From NCBI GenBank assembly GCA_027563935.2, contig CM050454.1, positions 48,202,596-48,266,595 on the forward strand: a DNA stretch of 64,000 nucleotides, read 5' to 3'. The translations under genes were made by a program, and so were the position numbers. Of this stretch, positions 22,088-32,388 are shown in pieces (position 1 is the first letter of the stretch; the number at the start of each line of letters is the position of its first letter). The DNA comes from Costus lasius (Eukaryota; Streptophyta; Magnoliopsida; Zingiberales; Costaceae). The notes below the pieces were generated by a model. That model saw only the letters and a program-made list of their open reading frames with translations. It was not told where the DNA came from and made no database searches.

Positions 22088-23760
22088 TGAAAGAACCCCT
22101 AAATAAGGGGGGCGAAACCCTAGATTGGCGCATGTAATTTTTAAAGCAACGGAAAGGAGGGTTTCTAGGACCTTTGATGCATGTATTATTATCAACTTAA
22201 AAACCGATTGCACAAGAGATAAAATCATACCATTGCCATCGGTTTGATGGTGTCTTAGAATCAAAGACGCAAGTGCCTCTTCTCCTTAGATGACGCACAC
22301 AATGAGAAGGCGACTACTTCCTTGGCGACTTTGTGCTAGCAAATCTTCAAGGAGTCCTTCGTATGGGAAATGAGAGAGAGCTTGCTTGTTTTTCTTTTCG
22401 ACTCTTCAAGGCGTGAAGAATAATGATCAACACGAGAGGAGGCGACGAGAATAGAGAGGAGGCCACACGATATGCGCTCCACACAAGACATGGAGACGTG
22501 GTTGCTAAAAATAGCCAACCTCACACTTTCATGCGATCATGTGTTCATGCATTTAACCAATCGCATTTTCCTCTCTTCTTTGAATTGAACCAAGCGCTCA
22601 TCCATGAGCCGGTTCACTTAAGTTTGGTTCAATAACCAAATAAACCAAGCAATCAGTCCAGACCACAATAAACACTTAAGTTCTTGATCTGACCGTCAAT
22701 CTCTCGATGCTCCTGATCTGACCGATCTAGCATCCAATCTCTCGATCAAAGCTTACCGATCTCAAGCCCTAATCAATCAAACATGATTAGACCAGATCTC
22801 ACTTACAATCAGAGATTAAATCCCTTTAAACTGAACCCGAACAATTCAGTCCACACGATCTGACTTAAGTAAGCCATATCATCAAATTGTGCGACCCTGA
22901 GGGTTTCCTCTAAATGTCGGTAACGATAATTCTCATTATCACGATCAGTGAGGGGTATCTAGCAACACATCACTGTCTCCCGATATAAAGGAAAGAGTCT
23001 TCCAAGACTACACCCAAACCATAGCACAAGTGTGAATCAATTCACAAGGCATGCATATTTCCTTTGCCACTGGATGTTCTTATTGGACAAGCCTGTCAAG
23101 CTTGTAACTCCAATATGATGTGCATGATTAGATCAGATGAACACAGTCACCTGGGTATGGCCATACACTTTCTCAATCATCTCATCCAGGGGGCCCCTTT
23201 AGAACATCACACTCCTTAAACAAGGAGACGGCAATCCTATGTCTATCACTAGTGCCCTAACCTGATTCAAGCTCACCATCCAAGATAGTCTATAATCATT
23301 ATGTTTCAAATGATATTGAACTACCTCAAAACAATGGCAATCATCATTTAGATAACACAAGTGATCTCAAGTCAGAGGAAATGTGCCACTTGTCACATTC
23401 AAGGAATATTCACATTGTGACAAACAATTGAACATCCTAGTAGGGTCTGTCCAGTACATCCAATGTACCCATGAGTCTACATCTTATTCCATGCTCGAAG
23501 CATCCTATAAGATTAGAACACATATTAGTCTTGACCATATCAAGGCTGTCTCATGTTCACCAAGATATATCGACTAAGGACATAATTGCATGTCAGCCCA
23601 GCTGAACAGCTTTGAGACATTATTCAGAAGAACATATATTGCAGCAGACAATGTAACTAACTGAATAACAACCATGCCTTTATAAACATAACAGTTTATT
23701 ACATGATACTGATACATTCCCATAGGCCTCAAACATTAGCCTTAAGGGCATACCCCAACA
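22088..23760 (-). repeat. 5' LTR of Angela-2 (1673 bp)
   Basis: TG/CA-bounded, same length and sequence as the 3' LTR by eye. In the sense direction it starts TGTTGGGGTATGCCC, similar to the Copia-A LTR start TGTTGGTGTATATGCCC. Confidence 0.95.
22925..22991 (-). promoter_or_regulatory. Predicted core promoter, 28-nt core and GNRA-loop hairpin of Angela-2
   Basis: Sense order: CCTTTATATC (22991-22982) as TATA-like box, the 28-nt core (22974-22947), then GATAAT-GAGA-ATTATC (22940-22925). In Angela-1 the hairpin is GATAAC-GTGA-GTTATC, a compensatory change with the loop staying GNRA. Confidence 0.5.
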
Positions 23761-25427
23761 AAGAAAGTGTGGCCACACTTGTTGAGTCATGACCAATGCA
23801 TTGGATAATAAACTTAAGATTAATCCAATGGCAGGATATCAGCTTAGGCAAGGGGATCTGTAATGCAAAAAGAATCCTCGTTGTTTGTTAGGAGTTGTTG
23901 CCATAATGACTTAAGTCCTATGACATGGGTAGTAGTGATGTGTTGCTAGATACCCCTCACTATTTATGATGTTTACATCATTGCCATCGTCATATGGATC
24001 CTACGGGGTCACACGCAATAGACTCTTGACGTTGCTTTATTCAGAAGCCTTAGGATCAAGTTATTGGATAACTTGGATCCATTTGGAAGATTTCATCAGC
24101 GCCAATGGGCCTAATGAGTTGGAAGAAAGTTATTGGAGCCAAACTTCATTTTTGGCAGGTTGACCCGAAATTGACCTAGATTGGTCACATTTGGATTAGG
24201 GTTGCATTGGATTAGATCCAATGGCTTAATCAACCCACGCTATGAAGTTTGGGCTAGCTCATTATCCAATGAGGCCCAATAATTAGTTGTCATGAAGAGG
24301 AATTGGCTTAAAAGGGTATAATGGGGAGAATTCTCACCCCATTGGCGCCTAGGGGCATAATGGGGTGAGGGAGGCACCTTTGCTTCATTATGGAAGTAAA
24401 GGGCACTTAGAACTTCTTCCTTGGATGGAATACTTGCCTCTAAGGTAAGTCTTGGGGCTGATATGGCTTGAGAACTTTTATGGGAAGTTCCTCGGCGCAT
24501 ATGGACATAGGGAAGAAGTATATGGTAATGTCTTGGAGACTTACCTTACCTCAAACCCTAGTTTCTCCCAAAACCCTTACCCTAGCCGAAACTCCTCATG
24601 CATGTTGCGCCTAGCCACTTAGCCTTTGATGGTAAGAATGCATTTGAGGCATGTCTTGGGCTGATATAGTGTTTAGACTTTTATGGAAAGGTTGAATGAG
24701 GTTTATGGTAAAGTCGTGGAGACTTTACTTACTTCAAGACACCTCATCCTAGCCATACACTTGACATGATCCTTGCCCTTGCTCAAACTACCTCTAGTCC
24801 TATTTATAGGACCCATTGTCACCCTCTCTAGATGATGACTTCTTGGAGACGTGAACACACATAGAGGGGCGAAAGTAAGGGCAAAGGGCGACAACATCAA
24901 AGCTTGGCGCAAACTTCTTCCTTGGAGCCGCAATTTCTTTCTCTCCCTCTCTTCTTGGCGCAAGGACTCTTAGTGCTTGGTGGCATCTCCTTGCCATAAG
25001 CTCTCTCCCTTCCTTGGCCATAGGCGCACCTTGCTTGAAGGTGGCGCAAGCAAAGAAGAAGAAAGGAAGCAACTTGGCGGCATCATCTTCCTCCTCATCT
25101 CCTCTTGGCGCTTTCATCTTGGAGGTGGCGCAAGAGAAGTAAAGATACCCTAAGGCTTGATTCTCTTCCCGAGGCTAGCACCAAGCGTGGAAGGGAGCAA
25201 CGATCAAGGAGTCGACGCGTGGATACTTGTAGAGGGCGAACACTTGGGCGCCTTCAACATGGCTTCGACGTCTAGACAAGCAAAAGAGGTACATCTCTAA
25301 CACATCCTTGTGTCTTCTCTCTCGCATGGATCCTTGGGAAAGGAATGTGTTTCGGGTGTAATGCTTCTTCCGCTGCGTCCTGGGACTGCAAAATTTTAAA
25401 TTACACCCGGCATTCCCTAACACTTTC

Positions 25428-25560
25428 TATACAAAAATTACCCCAAATTACGATACCATAAAATTTCTTACGGTAGTGCCGTAAAACTCTCAAAAGTTTC
25501 TAAACGAAAAACAACCTAAATTACGGCCCGTAATTTCCATTACGACAGTGCCGTATTTTG
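25428..25560. repeat. Dyad-motif array, right part (Athila-3 internal)
   Basis: It contains TTACGGTAGTGCCGTAA, ATTACGGCCCGTAAT and TTACGACAGTGCCGTA, continuing the array seen at 6841-7054. Confidence 0.7.
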
Positions 25561-25653
25561 GGCAAAGTTCGATTTTCCCAGCAAAAAGAGAAGAAAAATT
25601 AATTCTATAAATAAACTAAAATAAAAAAAAAATAACTAAAAAAAGAGTTCTTG

Positions 25654-25672
25654 GGTTGCCTCCCAAGAAGCG
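25654..25672 (-). other. Conserved 19-nt Athila motif downstream of coding region
   Basis: Plus strand GGTTGCCTCCCAAGAAGCG. The identical 19-mer occurs at 31394-31412 and 35644-35662, each time just 3' of the coding region of an Athila copy. Established as a recurrent noncoding block in Athila-type elements as far as I recall; its function is unknown to me. Confidence 0.6.
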
Positions 25673-25710
25673 CTATTTTTTTGGTCTATAGCTTGAACAA
25701 AACCCAAATA

Positions 25711-26985
25711 TCATAGCGAAGCAGGAGGATCAGTACCATAGTAAATAGTATATAATTTTCGGCATTTCCGTTGTCCTAAAGGTTTAGCCACTAATCCAAA
25801 CATCCAAAATTTCACATAAATCAAGATCGACATGACTTTCTCAAATATGCAGAAATCAAAATCAAAATTTTCAATTCCACTCAAATGGTATTTTATGATC
25901 TTCCTATATTTGTTAGTAAGCAAAATCATTAGTCCTTTCTTCAAAATTATATCTTCAATTGCAATAGGGCTTCGATCAAAAGGTTCAAGTATTGGATCAT
26001 CAAAATAGTCTTTTTGTCTCACATTAGGTTCCTCAATAAAGCATAATTTTTTAAATAAATCAGAAGGTTGAACAGTAGATATGGGCAAAACATCAGAGTG
26101 AGAGTCATCAATGTTTGTAATAGTCAAATCCTTATCAAGTTCCTCATGTCCAACATCAAATAATTTCTCAATTTCAAAATTATCATCAAAATCAAAGTGA
26201 GACTTTCCAAAATCAGTTTCCTCATGTCCTTCATCAGATTTAACCACAAATAATTTATCATCAAAAGAATCAATTTCATAACTATCACTAGAATCAAAAA
26301 GAGATTTTTCAAAATCATTTTCCTGAAACTTTTCCTCAAATAATTTATCAATTGGATCAATTTCAAGATTATCAAAATCAGAGTGAGATTCATTAATGTT
26401 CACAAAAGAATTAATTTCAAAATTACCAAAATCAGAGGGGGACTTTTCTAAATTAATTTCCAAATCAAACTCAAATAAACAAGCATGTTATGCTATCTGG
26501 GTTTCTAGTATTTCAGAATTAGCAGATATAAATTCTACCTGAGAAGTAAGCTGATTAACTATCTCTTTAATATCTTAAATTTCCTTATTTTGATTTGTCA
26601 TGAACTGATTTTGACTTGGCATGAATTTTTCAAGCACGAATGATAAACTATATTCTTCAGTTTCCTCAAAGTATAGTTCAGAAACATGATTTGAGCAATC
26701 CTCATAAAAAGAAGTTTGATTTTCCCATCTAGAATTATATTGATCATCTTGATACCATGTTGAATTGGGATTTTGAGGAATTAAAAATTGACAATCATAA
26801 GTATAATGGTCAAAACATCCACAAATATCACATCTAATAGAAGAATAAGATGCCTTAATAGGGTGCATATAAGAGTCTAATTTTAATTTATATGCAAGAG
26901 TGCACAATGAAGCATCTTCATGCTTACCTTGTGGCATGTATACCTCACCTCTTTCAGTTGCCCACGAGTTGTGATTAAAAGACAC
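25711..26985 (-). pseudogene. Gag-like frame of Athila-3: zinc knuckle plus acidic repeat tail
   Basis: One minus frame carries about 425 codons with two TAA stops (26575-26577 and near 26490) and no ATG at its start. SFNHNSWATER aligns with SLNHDQWNSEER of the Athila-2 Gag. CDICGCFDHYTYDC is a correct CCHC knuckle. FMPSQNQFMTNQNKEI aligns with the KFMANKTQFMQNQNEKI segment before a likely coiled coil. The N-terminal capsid region is absent. After the knuckle comes an Asp/Glu/Phe-rich tail with about three imperfect units (for example DFEKSLFDSSDSYEIDSF and DFGKSHFDFDDNFEI). I recognise no known domain in the tail. No protease, reverse transcriptase or integrase follows. It may have served as an RNA-binding accessory protein of a dependent element, which is inference. 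Confidence 0.6.
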
Positions 26986-27366
26986 ATCTTCAAATCAAAG
27001 CTTTTCTACACAACTAAAAAAAAATTGTGATCTCAGAGTTCACAAGAAATAAAATCTATCAAGATTTAAGAGTCCTGTGTATAAAAAAAATTGAAGAATC
27101 AAATAAACTTAGAGTTTTCAGAATTGAAACAGAAAGATTATCCAACACCAATCAATCAATTTTGTTTAAATTTTTGCCAAAATATAAAAACACAAAACAC
27201 AAGCGAATTTGAAAATTTTAGAAATCACAATTATGTCACAATTTGTGAAAATCCAAAACCTGCAAAAACAATAACAAAGTTAAATCTAAAACAAATAAAA
27301 CTTAGTTTTGCAATACTAACAACTATTTTGATATTAACAAAACTAAGGTCCCCGCCAACGGCGCCA
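26986..27366 (-). other. Leader and tRNA-Asp-type primer site of Athila-3
   Basis: The minus strand reads TGGCGCCGTTGGCGGGGA at 27366-27349, the Asp-tRNA primer site typical of Athila with one changed base relative to Athila-2. The remaining ~360 nt are AT-rich noncoding leader. Confidence 0.85.
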
Positions 27367-27372
27367 AAAGCT

Positions 27373-29189
27373 TGTTGTCTACGCAAGTGCACGGATACTT
27401 CAAAGTAATAAAAAGATATCGAACCACAGAGACCTACGTGTGAAGTACCGAATAATTGTTTTCTCACTAGCTAAGCAAATCGAATACGATGTAAGCAGCA
27501 AATGAAAATCACACGAAATACCAGAGAGAAAAACTGGGACTAGGGTTTCATCCAACCTTAATTTCTATGACTAGAAGGAAATAAGCGCATCGTCAGTCCA
27601 CTCTTATTATGATAAAGATATAATTTACTTTGTTAAGAAATCATCTCGCTTTTGCTCAGACAATTTACAAAGAATCAATCCTCACTTTCGGACAAGATTT
27701 ATTCAATGTTAAAGATAAGTAAATCATTGACAAAGAACTCAAAGATCACTTTCGTGCATTAAAATCCTAAGTCAATCATCTCAAGTGAAAACTACATACT
27801 TTCATACTATAATTTTCATAGGTTCTACTTAAAGTTCTCCAACGATCCGATACTTGATTTCTCACAGTATCATCATGTTTATTTCACTAACTCAATCCTT
27901 AGTCAAATTATTAACATGGAAATAAACTTCTAAAACCTAGAAATAAGAACAAACCTAATTTCTTACGATGAGTTCATAAATCATGATTCTAGGGTTCCAA
28001 GTTCTCTCAAGTCACCTCTCGGTCCATATTGCAAAAACTCTAATATATGTAGATAATATGAAACTAGAAAGAATTAAAGCCAATCGTCTCTTAAGTAGAA
28101 TTATCATAACAAGAGTTCCCTAACGAAATAAGGTTTATCTAGTCATCATGAAATTAAGGGGATCACACCCCCATGTCCCAAAAGATGTCTAAGCCAGCAT
28201 GATAGAAGACTTACAATAAACCATAGTTTCTAAGGATCAAAAATTAAAAAGAAAGGGGAAATCAACTAATAGCACGGCTGTGATGAAAATTACAGCCGTA
28301 ATTTCACGTGTGAACAGTGTAGGCGCCAGCAATTTCTTTGATTTCTCCTCCGATCGATCTCCTTTCGCTCTGAAACTACTGGGGTATCCTCTCCTCCTCC
28401 AAGCGAAGCTACCTTGTAAATTTCGAGGTCTAAGATGGCTTCTATGCCTCTCAGCGGGAGGCCATGCCCTAAGGACGCCCTTGTTGATTTCTCCCTCGAT
28501 TCTTCACGAAATTCAATGATTCTTGTCCACAAATCTTCTCCTCGATATATAGAAGAGTCCCCTTTTTATGGTGTTTGAATTGGTACCCTGGATCTTCAGT
28601 TATTGTGTCACAAAAATTAGGTTTTTGAGCAGCTGCGAAAGACTCGTTCAAAAAATATAATTACTGCCGTAATTTTGATTACAGCACTGCCGTATTTTGG
28701 TTCTCTATGTTTCTAGGCTAAAATTACAGCCCATAAAATTCATTACGGCATTGCTATAATTTCTTTTATGGATTTCTAGGCCAAATTACGGTAGTGTAAT
28801 TTTTATTACGGCACTACCGTAATTTGCTTATGTGAATTCTCGATCGAAATTACAGTAGTGTAATTTATATTACGGCAGGGGTGTAATCTAGGCAGTAAAT
28901 TACAGGCTGTAATAAAAATTACTCCTGAGGTGTAATTTTCAAACTTGCTCTGATTTGCATGAAAATTGACGAGCGGCTTCATCTCAACGTCTGGAATTTA
29001 TTTGTGTGCTCAAATCTTTCAAAATCCATCAAAATTAGGCCCTTTTACCTGAAAATCATTAAAAACAAGAAATGGTGTAGATTCCACAATATTTGACAAA
29101 TAAGAATTAAAAACAAGCAAAAGAGCATGAATATGACACAATAGACTTATCAAATGGTACAAAATTTATTATAAATTTTCATATTATCA
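27373..29189 (-). repeat. 5' LTR of Athila-3 (about 1817 bp)
   Basis: It starts TGTTGTCTACGCAAGTGCAC next to the primer site and ends near TATTATCA. It aligns with the Athila-2 LTRs along most of its length. It contains a hairpin around ACGGCTGTGA...TTACAGCCGT (28274-28299) and an array of TTACGG/CCGTAA dyads (28660-28930). Bases 28857-28861 are the unoccupied Angela-1 target in this LTR. Confidence 0.85.
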
Positions 29190-29416
29190 AGTCGCACCCG
29201 TAAAATCTTCTGTACAAAATAGAATCCAAATTACGGCCATAATATATTTTATGGGTATGGCAGTATGGCCGTAATTTGTTTTGTTCAAAAACCAAATCAA
29301 ATTACGGGTGTAATATATTTTACAGCTACGCACGTTAAATTTGTTTTTTTCACACAGAGAAAATATGGGCGTAAGAAATTTCACGGCTATGCCCGTATAA
29401 CTTTCCATGCGAAAAA
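29190..29416. repeat. Dyad-motif sequence of Athila-1 3' region
   Basis: Several TTACGG...CCGTAA-type half and full sites lie here (for example ATTACGGCCATAAT and ATTACGGGTGTAAT). Similar sequence resumes at 31207-31260, which suggests the stretch between was inserted later. Confidence 0.55.
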
Positions 29417-31201
29417 TGATGCGAGAGCATTTTCACAAAATATTTGACTTAATTTTGACTTTATCAAATTTTGCATGATTATTTTAAAACCTTGGATGAA
29501 CATGGACATTGTCAATATTTATGTCTAAATTTATGATTCTTGGGCATATGAATTATTATATTTCTAATATGGCACTAATCCTTTGAAATTATAAATGGCA
29601 TGTAATCAACATGAGACCAAGCGAATGGGATGCACAAATCACGCCTAGCTCAAATTTCAGCCCAAGAGATGAAGGCCCAAATTGCAGCCAAACATCTCCT
29701 CCAAGACCCAAGAGGATGAGGTGTCGTTGCACCCGTTGCAGCTAACATGGAGAGGAAAGGAATGCAGCCTTCAGGTAGTGCATGGAAGAAGAAAGGGTCC
29801 AGAAGTTTGACAAATATAGTAAGCTAGTTTTGAAAGCAAAGGATGGTTGCAGCTTACCCAAAGAAGAAGTGAACGTTAGAGCTTGCAGCCAACGTTCACA
29901 AAAAGCTTGAAGCTCACGTATCTTCATCTTCCTTTGTTCTATAAAATGTAATGTCAACAAAGTATGCTAAAGATTTTGTAGACAAGACTTTGAATATGAA
30001 ATGGAAATAGCCTAGTTCGAATCTATCAGATGCCTCCTCTTATTCTCTAATCTCCCATGGATTTGGGATCTCCTCTCCTTCTTCCCCAACTGAACGCTAC
30101 CCACCATCCATCTCTTCCACGTTCAAACAATCTTCCGCTGCTGTCGCAATCCATACTTAGCTTCTAGCCGAGTCCAGCCTTGGACTCTCCGTTCGCCTCG
30201 TCGCCGGTGACGATTCGACCGATGGATCATCCCCAAACTCCTGAGACCCCTTCTCCACTTCCAGTCGAACCCATAGCCGGAAGTATCGCCCCATCCAATG
30301 CCTGGATCGCCGAAATCGGGAAGATCTCTGGTGACGGCCCGGTTGCTCCCCTATTCCCCCCATCTCCATTGATTTCCATCGTCCTCCTCCAACCAGCCTC
30401 CGATCGCTCCCAAACTCCGGCCATGAGTTCACCGTGACCTGAGGACCTTCTAGTTCTAGCAGGTCGAGAGTTTATGCCATCTCCAACGAGCGCTGGCAGC
30501 CTCTGCCCCATTCTGTGTCCTCCCCTGTTTCCACCATAAACAAGGCATTGTTGACGCTGCCCATCTTCTAGCGCCCAGGCGCCACCACCGACCGGCCATT
30601 ATGCCGGAATGCATCCTTGTAGCCTTGAGCCACCCTTACCCATGCCTCTACAGCCACCAACATCGACCAACTCGCGCCCCTGACTCCCTATTGCTTCATG
30701 AGAACTCAGTCGAGACTGTTACGGTTCACATTTCTGCATTTTGTTTTAATTTTATTAGCATTTTTAATGTAGGTAATTAATGTCCTAGGAGCTACTGTAG
30801 TCTCTGATTCTTGTATGAATGGGAAGAACGTGATTTGCTATACATCCTTTACTTGGTGACAGCTTAGGGTTAACATATCAACCTGTGCATCAAAGCAAAA
30901 TATGCTAACTGATAACATTCTATGATTCTATCATTTGCTGATCTGCTTAGCTATCTTCTTGCAAATGCTCTACTTGACAGAATGATAATCACACTTCATT
31001 TTTTAAATGTCTGAAAAGATCAACTTTCATTCTCATATTTAGTTTTATCAGTTTTCATTGTGGATCATTAGAACCCACTCTCATGCATGGCTACTTTTCC
31101 TAATTAATAATTTTCTTGCCCTGCATTTTTGGCTGCTGGTTGTGTGTGGTATTTTTTTTTCAAAAAATATAAAAATTCTAATCATGTGTTCGCCCCCCAC
31201 A
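29417..31201 (+). repeat. Probable solo LTR related to the TR-GAG element LTR
   Basis: Order and content match the TR-GAG LTR at 48409-50219. There is a GCAGCCAACGTTCA block, a TATA-like CTATAAAATG (29940), then TTTGAATATGAAATGGAAATAG aligned to the corresponding TR-GAG segment, followed by a C-rich GC-rich stretch and an end CGCCCCCCACA like CGCTTCCCCCCTACA. Proposed ends TGATGCGAG (29417) and CCACA (31201) with AAAAA on both sides; the A-rich flank makes the duplication uncertain. Overlapping frames on both strands near 30157-30511 follow from the GC-rich composition, not from a gene. Confidence 0.5.
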
Positions 31202-31472
31202 AAAAAAAAAGACACCAAATTACGGCTGTAATATAAATTACGGCTAGGTCGTAATGTCTATAAAAACTTTGAAAAGGACCGTCTTGACGAAAACAAGTAC
31301 TCAACTCTCCTACAAAGCAAAAAGGCAAGGATTAGTAACTAAAATATCAAAATAAAGGAAATCTAAACAGAAAAACAAGAGTAAGAGTGCTTTGGTTGCC
31401 TCCCAAGAAGCGGTAAGGTTAACGTTGCTAGCTCGACCGAAGATCATCATCATCATGCTGGCAGTGGAGGAT
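31202..31472 (-). other. Athila-1 3' noncoding region
   Basis: Contains one TTACGG-type dyad pair, AT-rich sequence and the 19-nt motif at 31394-31412, directly 3' of the integrase stop. Confidence 0.65.
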
Positions 31473-32388
31473 CTAAGAGCTTTGAATAACACTTTCTTCA
31501 ATAGGCTCAGATACATAATAATGCCTTAAACATTGACCATTAATGGTGAATTTTCCCGATTTTTCGCTCCAAATTTCAATAGTGCCATGAGGATAAACTT
31601 TTACAACCTTAAAGGGGCCCGACCACCTCGTTCTCAGTTTTCTAGGAAACAACCTTAATCTAAAATTTAAAAGTAAAATAAGGTCACCTTTTTGAAAATC
31701 CTTTCTAATGATATGACGGTCATGCCACTTCTTGGTTCTCTCTTTATAAATCCTTGCACTTTTATATGCATTCATCCTTATTTCTTCAAGTTCATCAATT
31801 TGCAACCTCCTTTTCTCCCCAGTGGTTTTCAAATCATAATTCAATGTTTTTATTGCCCAATAAGCTATATGTTCCAATTCAACCGGGAGATGATTTGATT
31901 TACCATAAACAAGTTGATAAGCTGACATACCAATTGGAGTTTTAAATGCAGTCCTGTACGCCCATAATGTATCATCAAGCTTCATGGACCAATCTTTCCT
32001 CGATCTAGAGAGAGTTTTTTCAGGTATCCTTTTCAACACTCTATTGGAAACTTCTACTTGGCCACTTGTCTGCGGGTGATAAGGAGTAGATACTTTATGC
32101 CTCACCCCATACTTGCTCAATAGTGCAGAGAACTTTTGCTCTATAAAGTGGGATCCTCCATCACTTAAAACAACTCGTGGAACTCCAAACCTCAGAAATA
32201 TTGTCCTTCTAAATAGTTTGATAACTACACAAGAATCGTTGGTTGGAGCCACTACAGCTTCCACCCATTTTGACACATAATCAACTGCTACAAGAATATA
32301 CTTATTTCCACATGAGGATGCAAAGGGACCCATGTAGTCAATTACCCACACATCAAATATCTCAATTTCCAAAATATTACTAAGTGGC
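31473..32388 (-). pseudogene. Athila-1 integrase core and C-terminal domain
   Basis: About 305 codons remain open from PLSNILEIE (32388) to the stop at 31473. The catalytic core shows VIDYMGPF (first Asp), [10 protein letters not shown] (second Asp) and SGQVEVSNR (Glu) with D,D35E spacing. The [23 protein letters not shown] and [16 protein letters not shown] segments (given here in part) mark the Athila integrase C-terminus. Integrase would join the cDNA to host DNA. The protein is cut at its N-terminal side by the insertion of Athila-2; the zinc-binding part lies at 42776-43060. Residues left of PLSNILE in the continuous frame come from the Athila-2 LTR and are not part of the gene. Confidence 0.88.
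32384..32388. repeat. Target site duplication of Athila-2 (left copy)
   Basis: GTGGC here and at 42776-42780, within the integrase codons for Met-Pro-Leu of Athila-1. Confidence 0.9.

Larger units (their letters stand above)
14691..23760 (-). mobile_element. Angela-2: complete, very young Ty1/Copia (Angela/BARE1-like) element
   Basis: A 9070-bp minus-strand element flanked by AAGAA. It has two 1673-bp LTRs with no difference that I could find by eye, an initiator-Met primer site, a 1.8-kb leader, gag-protease-integrase-reverse transcriptase-RNase H in Copia order, and a polypurine tract. Sequence blocks in reverse transcriptase and RNase H (GEAAYVLGVKIYRDRS, MLCTRPDVAYGLSVTSR) are of the BARE1/Angela type. 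One frameshift near 17660 splits the polyprotein. It is the latest insertion in this stack. Confidence 0.95.
7055..25422 (+). mobile_element. Copia-A: decayed Ty1/Copia element with well-preserved LTRs
   Basis: Plus-strand element with a 5' LTR 7055-9301, primer site, 1.5-kb leader, gag-pol remnants and polypurine tract, then a 3' LTR 14101-25422 split by Angela-2. Removing the 9070-bp insert and one AAGAA copy leaves a 3' LTR of 2247 bp, exactly the length of the 5' LTR. The LTRs differ by roughly one or two percent by eye, yet the genes are full of stops and shifts. The coding remnants match Angela/BARE1-type Gag, integrase and reverse transcriptase. LTR start, polypurine tract and a 28-nt LTR core are shared with Angela. 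The element probably moved using proteins supplied in trans. Confidence 0.9.
14101..25422 (+). repeat. 3' LTR of Copia-A, interrupted by Angela-2
   Basis: The two parts are 14101-14690 and 23766-25422 (plus one TSD copy). They join to 2247 bp collinear with the 5' LTR. The 28-nt core lies at 23934-23961 and the terminal inverted repeat at 25353-25361 / 25401-25409. Confidence 0.93.
4391..29189 (-). mobile_element. Athila-3: short non-autonomous Athila-type Ty3/Gypsy element, interrupted
   Basis: Minus-strand element. It has a 3' LTR remnant (4391-4720), a 3' noncoding region (4721-7054), dyad-rich sequence on both sides of the Copia-A insertion (7055-25422), one decayed gag-like frame (25711-26985), a tRNA-Asp-type primer site (27349-27366) and a 5' LTR (27373-29189). 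Without the insertion the internal region is only about 4.3 kb and contains no protease, reverse transcriptase, RNase H or integrase. Its LTR, primer site and 3' noncoding region match the larger Athila-2, which identifies the lineage. It probably depended on proteins of a full Athila. Its right flank appears to be Athila-1 DNA; no TSD can be checked because the left end is out of view. Confidence 0.75.

Noticed and set aside
30157..30511. Overlapping short frames on both strands
   Set aside because: GC-rich part of the probable solo LTR; composition effect.
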